Source: an uncultured Fibrobacter sp. (GTDB taxonomy: Bacteria; Fibrobacterota; Fibrobacteria; Fibrobacterales; Fibrobacteraceae). From it: a DNA stretch of 6,996 bases. How positions within the stretch are numbered: position 1 is the stretch's first letter; every line of letters starts with the position of its first letter. Location of the stretch: NCBI RefSeq assembly GCF_937877005.1, contig NZ_CALEFV010000278.1, forward strand, positions 1 to 6,996, written 5' to 3'. Of the stretch, positions 1-3,649 are shown in pieces. The translations under genes and the position numbers were made by a program. A model generated the notes under the pieces. The model did no database searches. It was not told the DNA's origin and saw only the letters and a list, made by a program, of their open reading frames with translations.

Positions 1-107
1 AGTTCGCCGTCATCTGTCACTTCGCAGCATTCGATGATGGCGGTGGTGGGTCGCTCCAGGTGGCCATAGCGCATCTGCTGTGCCAGGGAAAGCCCTCTTA
101 TTGACAT
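1..107 (-). pseudogene. 5'-truncated CoA-transferase/acetyl-CoA hydrolase-like fragment, runs off left edge
   Basis: Reading from an ATG at 107-105 leftwards gives about 35 residues, including LAQQMRYGHL and TAIIECCEVTDDGEL. From memory this resembles the interior of acetyl-CoA hydrolase/CoA-transferase family proteins, where a 'YGFLG..D.AIIEA..VT.DG' pattern lies more than 100 residues into the chain. The resemblance starts at about base 92. Upstream the frame holds only some eight more codons before an in-frame TAG at 129-131, so the usual N-terminal domain is absent, and no good Shine-Dalgarno sequence precedes the ATG. The piece is therefore probably a decayed or recombined remnant, though a short unrelated gene cannot be excluded because the sequence leaves the window. 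Family assignment is from pattern memory and is moderate at best. Confidence 0.42.
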
Positions 108-183
108 GAGAACTGCCAAAAGAGTATACTAATCCCGTAGCGTAGGCTTGTACTACTATGTCGGTGCCTCATCACCTGCGTAG

Positions 184-212
184 GCATACGGAAGCTGGTA
201 CCTTCCGTATGC
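184..212. repeat. 29-nt perfect hairpin (11-bp stem, 7-nt loop)
   Basis: The arm gcatacggaag (184-194) is perfectly complementary to cttccgtatgc (202-212) across a 7-nt loop. It lies between the mgtE-like remnant and the CoA-transferase-like remnant. No T-run follows on the minus strand. On the plus strand the following DNA is only loosely T-rich (about 218-240), so it is a poor terminator in the direction the genes run. It could be an extragenic palindromic repeat or a structural mark at a recombination junction. The rest of 108-242 has only small features: an AGTATACT palindrome near 123-130 and a repeated gcgtaggc near 140 and 178. Confidence 0.6.
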
Positions 213-242
213 TGCTACTCTTTGCTTTGGTTTATGTTTTAA

Positions 243-389
243 TTATAAAATTGCAATAGATATGGTGCAGTAGATTATTAACGATAATGCGTCTACAATA
301 GTTGTCATAAGTGGGCTTGCAACGACTGCTGGGTCGAGTTTACAAATTTTAGCAAGGATAGGGAGTAAGCACCCGACGAGTTTTGCCAT
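243..389 (-). pseudogene. mgtE: 3'-terminal remnant of an MgtE-type magnesium transporter
   Basis: The frame from an ATG at 389 to a TAA at 243-245 encodes 48 residues, including LLPILAKICKLDPAVVASPL and TTIVDALSLIIY. This matches the remembered C-terminus of MgtE magnesium channels, where 'G.L.P.L.KKL..DPA.A..P...T..D..G..IYF' spans the last two membrane helices. Full MgtE proteins are roughly 450 residues; the N-domain, CBS domains and first three helices are missing. The frame runs upstream only to a TAA spanning the PqqD end (417-419), and similarity stops near base 390, about 20 nt after the PqqD stop. No Shine-Dalgarno sequence precedes the ATG. It is best read as a gene remnant left at a recombination junction. 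Translation as a small membrane peptide is possible but unsupported. Confidence 0.7.
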
Positions 390-408
390 AACCAAGCGAG
401 GTACTTCA

Positions 409-678
409 TTATTCGATTACGTTCACCTTCTGCCATTCGGCAACAATCGCGGCGACATCCGTCTTGGCCTGTTCCAGCGAGACGTCGTAATCCTCGCAAA
501 GTGCCTCGGCAAGGGCATCGACCGTAAAGTCGCCCATTTCAGAAGCCTTGGACCAGAGCCACGCGGCCGTCTCGTTGAGGCAAAGCAGCCTACCGAAATC
601 GAGGGCTCCGAGTCCCTCGCCCATAATCACCTTTTCGCCACACACGTCGCGCAGCACAAAACCCGATTTTAAACCCAT
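409..678 (-). CDS. PqqD-like RiPP recognition element protein
   Basis: This 89-residue protein fits the PqqD family in length and pattern. A short N-terminal beta-rich stretch (residues 5-32, with GEKVIMGEGLGALDFGRLLC) is followed by LNETAAWLW (34-42), matching the 'LN.TA..iW' signature. A helical region holding ALAEALCEDYDVS (55-67) then leads to a final helix ending in VAAIVAEWQKVNVIE. PqqD-type domains bind the leader of a ribosomally made peptide and deliver it to modifying enzymes; here the likely partners are the short precursors at 3198-3635. The ATG overlaps the upstream peptidase stop as TAATG, and AGGAG (688-692) sits 9 nt before it, fixing the start. It is the last intact gene of the cassette. 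The binding partner is inferred from synteny. Confidence 0.85.
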   Translation of the reverse strand: MGLKSGFVLRDVCGEKVIMGEGLGALDFGRLLCLNETAAWLWSKASEMGDFTVDALAEALCEDYDVSLEQAKTDVAAIVAEWQKVNVIE

Positions 679-1109
679 TACGCAATTCTCCTATAAATAG
701 CGAGCAGCCAACGCCTCAAAGGTAGCAGTCCAAACCACACTTTTGCAAGCAGCCGGCTCCTAAAACTGTCCAAAGAGCACCTTTTGCCATTGGGATGAAC
801 CACGTACGACGCCTTCGCCCGAATCTGGTCGATTCGGCAGTGCTCGCGGCCGACCAGGTTACCATCCCCCATCAGCGTAACATGCTCATTTTCAATCTTC
901 ACAATCCGGTGAACGACATGACGGCAGCCTTCTACCTCGGCAAGAACGACATCGCCCCACCTTGGAGCCACGGAGCTTTCAAGGATGACGCTGTCCCGGT
1001 CCCCCACGATAAACGGAAGCATGCTACGCCCCTTCACCGGGAAAGTCACCGAGACCCCCTCGCCTACCAGGCGGATCGCTTCGGACAAGATGAAATCGTC
1101 ACCGATCAC
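678..1109 (-). CDS. S24/S26-family serine peptidase (signal-peptidase-like), candidate leader protease
   Basis: The 143-residue protein carries the S26 core. FPVKGRSMLPFI (residues 23-34) holds the SxMxP box with probable nucleophile Ser29. WGDVVLAE (51-58) is the usual 'GDiV' strand, HVVHRIVKI (64-72) places His67 where classical bacterial signal peptidases have the catalytic Lys, and GDGN (81-84) matches the closing GDN box. A Ser/His pair is known from the SipW/ER-type branch. There is no N-terminal membrane anchor; the C-terminal 25 residues are hydrophobic with basic residues (WFGLLPLRRWLLAIYRR) and could be a membrane-associating helix. Translation begins at GTG (1109-1107), with GGAG (1116-1119) 6 nt upstream and 1 nt after the kinase stop. 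Its place between kinase and PqqD suggests it cleaves the precursor leader, but the substrate is inferred. Confidence 0.8.
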   Translation of the reverse strand: MIGDDFILSEAIRLVGEGVSVTFPVKGRSMLPFIVGDRDSVILESSVAPRWGDVVLAEVEGCRHVVHRIVKIENEHVTLMGDGNLVGREHCRIDQIRAKASYVVHPNGKRCSLDSFRSRLLAKVWFGLLPLRRWLLAIYRRIA

Positions 1110-1110
1110 A

Positions 1111-2007
1111 TTACGCTCCAGTTACGGCCTCGCGGCAAACCCTGGCCGCATCCTCGTCGGGTAGACATTCCATGTACCACACCGGAACATGGGATGCCAG
1201 GGCATTTTCGGTTTCATGTAGGCCATCGGCAATCTTACGGTCCCAACGCTTGCCCGAAACGCTCGGCACAAGCGCCGCATAAGCCTGCACGCCCTGCAGC
1301 CTTACAATCTTGTTGAACGGAGCCTGCGACAGAAGGACGATTCCACCGACTTGAACTTCACGGTCCTTGTAGCAGGGCGTCTTTCCGCTCCATGGCGAAC
1401 CATAGACGACCGCGCCGCGATCTTCGAAAAAGCGGACCACCGGATTGTCGTCATTAAGCAGTTCGGAACCTTCGTTGTACTTGAGCCACAGCTGCGCATG
1501 CGTACTCTTGCCCGTTCCGCTCTTGCCCAGGAACAGGTAGCCTCGGCCAGCATATTCGACAATCGCCGCATGGAACAGAAGCGTCCCGAAACGCGCCGTC
1601 GCAAGCGCATACAGCACCATCAGGGCATTGTTTATGGCAAACTTGATATTTGACACCGAATTGGACGATGGAATCAGGAGCCGCGCCGAAGAATAGTCGG
1701 CCGCACACACCAGCATGCCGACAGAAACATGGTACAGGTAGAAATCGAACACAGGCAAGCCTGCCGCGGTATGTCCGCAAAAAATCTGCTGGTTCTCCTC
1801 GTCCTGACGGGTTTCCTCGTCATAACAAACCGGAGCCGCAAACTCCAGCTTCAGCGTAAAGGCACACTGCAATAAATCTTCCGAAACGCGCTCTTCGAAC
1901 GGCTCGTAGTTGGACATCAAAGAAAACGGACTATCCGGCCAGACCTCCGGATTTTCAACCGTTACCGCAAAGCGGTTTTCTGCAACCTTGTAACATTTCG
2001 TCATCAT
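1111..2007 (-). CDS. HPr-kinase/PEPCK-like P-loop kinase, candidate peptide-tailoring enzyme
   Basis: I place the start at ATG 2007-2005, giving 298 residues. This ATG overlaps the preceding TGA as ATGA, and AGAAGG (2017-2022) lies 9 nt upstream; the longer frame from 2073 lacks a ribosome site and overlaps the neighbour by 70 bases. The C-terminal half is HPrK-like: FHAAIV (145-150), Walker A GKSGTGKST (161-169), an acidic LLNDDNPVV segment (183-191), and GSPWSGK (203-209). The first 120 residues match nothing I recognise and may bind substrate. Related kinases sit in lasso-peptide clusters, where paeninodin kinase PadeK phosphorylates the C-terminal serine of its precursor. A similar role here, on the peptides at 3198-3635, is inferred from gene order. 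A regulatory HPr kinase is less likely because the usual HPrK domain layout and carbon-control neighbours are absent. Confidence 0.82.
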   Translation of the reverse strand: MMTKCYKVAENRFAVTVENPEVWPDSPFSLMSNYEPFEERVSEDLLQCAFTLKLEFAAPVCYDEETRQDEENQQIFCGHTAAGLPVFDFYLYHVSVGMLVCAADYSSARLLIPSSNSVSNIKFAINNALMVLYALATARFGTLLFHAAIVEYAGRGYLFLGKSGTGKSTHAQLWLKYNEGSELLNDDNPVVRFFEDRGAVVYGSPWSGKTPCYKDREVQVGGIVLLSQAPFNKIVRLQGVQAYAALVPSVSGKRWDRKIADGLHETENALASHVPVWYMECLPDEDAARVCREAVTGA

Positions 2008-3116
2008 ACGGAAAGCCCTTCTAGCGAAAGTCTCCTCAACCGAATACGAACCGGAATCGATAAAGCGAACCATTTCGCATATCTAAGCTGGTGCCAAAAA
2101 ACTTCTACAGGTTCAAAATAGAAAAGCCGCAGCACGCGGAAACGCCGACCGAACCACCGCGGCACCAGAGATCTGGATTCCACTTTCGAATAAAAGCCAA
2201 AGTTTCCCCCCGCAAGGACAGCCGCAAGCATCTTCTTGCCGCGTCTACCATCAGGAGCACAGAGCATGCGATCCTTCGTCAGGTTGAGCACATGTTCCAG
2301 CAGCCACATTAACGCCGCGGCGGCATGCCACAGTCCAAAGCGCTTCAGGTGCGAAGCCACCTCTGCACGGTCCTCCTCCGAAGACTTCTGCAAAAGGATA
2401 AAGTAATCGACAATCTGCTTAAGCCCAATTCCACCGGTAATAAAATGACGCTGGATATGCGACAACTGCATCGTCAGGGCAAACTTGAGCGACGGAACAC
2501 GAAAGCCCTCGGGAACACTTTCCGCATGTTCAATTTCCCGATCAAGATAACGCATCATCCGTTGACTGGTAAAGGGATTAAAATTCCCGGAAGAAGCCAT
2601 GAAATGCGCCTCGACGATAACGCCGTTCCGCGTATTTTCCAGATGAACATGATGTTTCGAAAAGTCCGACCGCGTCATCAGGTTCAAGCGTTGCAGAAGC
2701 GACAAGACACAATCCTTTCCGCCATCGATCCAGATGTCGATATCGCCGCACTGCCGCATGAACTTGTCCGGGTACAGGCGCGCATTCGCAGAGCCCTTCA
2801 ATATGGCTGTCCGCCTCCCCTGCTTTGCAAAAAGTTCCGTGAGCCGTGCCGCCTCCGCATTCACCATGCGGTTGTGACCTCGGATAGTCTCCGCCTCGCT
2901 CGCCCACTGAAAAGCCAGGTCAATAGGCGGCTGGGAACTCTTCGGGAGTTTGCAGATACCCGCATAGGCAATGCCCACGACCGAGAGTTTGGACGCGAGC
3001 TCGTAGAGCATTTCCCAAGCATCCGGAGAAAGACAAATTTCTGAAGCATCCTGGAGTAATCCCGCTCCAAGACCGAGCCGCAACAATGCAAAAAAGTTCT
3101 GTTCTATCCGATTCAA
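2004..3116 (-). CDS. Nucleotidyltransferase-like protein (NTP_transf_5 type)
   Basis: The 370-residue protein resembles the uncharacterised nucleotidyltransferase family found in peptide-modification and polysaccharide loci. Its N-terminus (FFALLRLGL, residues 8-16) and helical first 100 residues precede AILKGSANARLYPD (104-117) and the catalytic-type motif CGDIDIWI (123-130), with Asp125 and Asp127 as likely metal ligands. HVHLENTRNGVIVEAHF (156-172) supplies the next strand with an acidic residue. Later come a helical domain (IGLKQIVDYFILL, 230-242) and a basic aromatic C-terminus (WFGRRFRVLRLFYF). The start is TTG at 3116-3114, with AGAGAG 5 nt upstream; the family-like N-terminus begins at once, so a later start would cut it. 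It opens the enzyme block after a hairpin and ends in an ATGA overlap with the kinase. Its substrate is unknown. Transfer of a nucleotide, or use of the kinase's phosphate, is a guess. Confidence 0.8.
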   Translation of the reverse strand: MNRIEQNFFALLRLGLGAGLLQDASEICLSPDAWEMLYELASKLSVVGIAYAGICKLPKSSQPPIDLAFQWASEAETIRGHNRMVNAEAARLTELFAKQGRRTAILKGSANARLYPDKFMRQCGDIDIWIDGGKDCVLSLLQRLNLMTRSDFSKHHVHLENTRNGVIVEAHFMASSGNFNPFTSQRMMRYLDREIEHAESVPEGFRVPSLKFALTMQLSHIQRHFITGGIGLKQIVDYFILLQKSSEEDRAEVASHLKRFGLWHAAAALMWLLEHVLNLTKDRMLCAPDGRRGKKMLAAVLAGGNFGFYSKVESRSLVPRWFGRRFRVLRLFYFEPVEVFWHQLRYAKWFALSIPVRIRLRRLSLEGLSV

Positions 3117-3127
3117 GTAAACTCTCT
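3114..3127 (-). promoter_or_regulatory. TTG start and purine-rich ribosome site of the nucleotidyltransferase gene
   Basis: No ATG or GTG precedes the conserved N-terminus. TTG at 3116-3114 is preceded by AGAGAG (3127-3122) at 5 nt spacing. A weak start combined with the hairpin just upstream would keep enzyme output below precursor output, which is inference. Confidence 0.5.
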
Positions 3128-3141
3128 AGAGCCCTATATAT

Positions 3142-3168
3142 AAAAAATCAGGACCCATTACGGTCCCG
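3142..3168 (-). terminator. Rho-independent terminator or attenuator between precursors and enzymes
   Basis: On the minus strand CGGGACC (3168-3162) pairs with GGTCCTG (3155-3149) across a 6-nt loop. The stem is 7 bp with one G-T pair, followed after one base by six Ts (3147-3142). It lies 30 nt after the last precursor stop and 26 nt before the nucleotidyltransferase start. In peptide loci such a leaky terminator typically makes precursor transcripts abundant and enzyme transcripts scarce. A TATATATA tract just downstream could instead hold a -10 element for the enzyme block, but no matching -35 is evident. Confidence 0.65.
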
Positions 3169-3197
3169 ACAAAAGCAATGAAAAGCGCTTATACCAT

Positions 3198-3341
3198 TTA
3201 TGCGTAGTAGTCCTTTTCAGCGTCATCCCTGAATGCTCCACCGCCAGTGTAGCCTCCTTGACTAGACTGCATCAAGGTTGCCATTGCCTGGACTTTACAT
3301 TCCGTCATCTCAGGTTTTTTGTATTCTCTTTTTGTTTCCAT
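3198..3341 (-). CDS. Candidate RiPP precursor peptide 1 (47 aa)
   Basis: I choose ATG 3341-3339, which has AAAAGAG (3356-3350) 8 nt upstream, rather than the longer frame from 3395 that overlaps the previous peptide gene. The 47-residue product begins METKREYKKPEMTECKVQAM, continues with ATLM (21-24), and ends in a Gly-rich, acidic and tyrosine-rich tail: GGYTGGGAF (29-37), RDD, and a final DYYA. The K-[KR]-x-Y-x-x-P-x-M segment (4-12) is shared with both neighbouring peptides and recalls the YxKPxM start of many short Bacteroidota peptides. The first ~24 residues are probably leader and the rest core. Gly29-Gly30 and the Gly33-35 run are possible cleavage points. Ser26, Ser27, Thr32 and the Tyr pair are possible phosphate acceptors. 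Function is inferred from size, motif and neighbours. Confidence 0.75.
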   Translation of the reverse strand: METKREYKKPEMTECKVQAMATLMQSSQGGYTGGGAFRDDAEKDYYA

Positions 3342-3360
3342 AAAAAGCACTCTTTTATTT

Positions 3361-3468
3361 TTAATCAATGACGACATCACCAACATTACTCCCATTCATC
3401 AGGGTTGCCCTAGCATGAACATTACATACTTTCATCTGTGGCTTTATGTATGACTTTTTGGTTCTCAC
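3361..3468 (-). CDS. Candidate RiPP precursor peptide 3, GTG start (35 aa), paralogue of peptide 1
   Basis: A GTG at 3468-3466 opens a 35-residue frame ending at TAA 3361-3363, with AAGAG (3481-3477) 8 nt upstream, the same site and spacing as for peptide 1. Its first 20 residues, VRTKKSYIKPQMKVCNVHAR, then ATLM (21-24), align with peptide 1 without a gap; T3, K4, Y7, K9, P10, M12, C15, V17, A19 and A21-M24 are identical. The tail is short (NGSN, VGDVVID) and lacks the Gly/Tyr-rich end of peptide 1. It may be an active precursor with a small core or a copy decaying at its start and C-terminus. The codon-level match over more than 20 residues makes a chance frame unlikely. Confidence 0.65.
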   Translation of the reverse strand: MRTKKSYIKPQMKVCNVHARATLMNGSNVGDVVID

Positions 3469-3494
3469 GACAGCGTCTCTTGAAAAAAAATGGA

Positions 3495-3635
3495 TTAGCA
3501 ACCCTCGGAACCATCGACGCAAACGACCCCTTCGTCACTACCACACAAGAACCTTACGACTTCCAATGCCATAACTTCCATCTGCGGCGCAATATATTCC
3601 TTCTTCGATTCTATTTTATCTTCGCGTTCAACCAT
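3495..3635 (-). CDS. Candidate RiPP precursor peptide 2, Cys-containing core (46 aa)
   Basis: ATG 3635-3633 has AAAAGGAG (3650-3643) 7 nt upstream, the strongest ribosome site in the cassette, and the frame stops at TAA 3495-3497. The 46-residue product starts with an acidic stretch (MVEREDKIES). It then carries KKEYIAPQM (11-19), the same K-K-x-Y-x-x-P-x-M element as its two neighbours, and EVMALEVVRFL. The last 16 residues, CGSDEGVVCVDGSEGC, hold all three cysteines (31, 39, 46), the last being the C-terminal residue, and read as two Gly-Ser-acidic loops. This suggests a leader of about 30 residues and a core that could form disulfides or be otherwise modified. The gene is first in the array, starting 14 nt after the surface-protein stop. 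Chemistry is inferred; the frame, ribosome site and shared motif are seen directly. Confidence 0.75.
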   Translation of the reverse strand: MVEREDKIESKKEYIAPQMEVMALEVVRFLCGSDEGVVCVDGSEGC

Positions 3636-3649
3636 CTTTACGCTCCTTT

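Noticed and set aside
305..499. 64-codon minus-strand frame across the end of the PqqD gene
   Set aside because: It is out of frame with both PqqD and the MgtE-like remnant and shows no recognisable composition; it is a shadow frame.
795..1316. Plus-strand open frame opposite the peptidase and kinase ends
   Set aside because: It spans the junction of two well-supported minus-strand genes and its translation resembles no family.
2008..2073. Longer kinase reading frame beginning at ATG 2073 (320 aa)
   Set aside because: It overlaps the nucleotidyltransferase gene by 70 bases and has no ribosome site, while ATG 2007 has AGAAGG at good spacing and an ATGA coupling. The extra 22 residues read as an out-of-frame translation of the neighbour.
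2325..3044. Long plus-strand open frame opposite the nucleotidyltransferase gene
   Set aside because: The opposite strand carries a recognised family with intact motifs, ribosome site and coupled downstream gene. The plus-strand translation shows no domain and is a mirror of codon bias.
3342..3395. Upstream extension of peptide 1 to an ATG at 3395 (65 aa)
   Set aside because: The extra 18 residues overlap peptide 3 in another frame, and the start lacks a good ribosome site. The ATG at 3341 fits the shared leader position.
409..3635. Ordinary lasso-peptide cluster
   Set aside because: The kinase, NTase and PqqD are reminiscent, but no B2 transglutaminase-like protease or asparagine-synthetase-like cyclase is present in the window, and the peptides lack the usual Thr at the penultimate leader position followed by a Gly-start core with a well-placed Asp/Glu.
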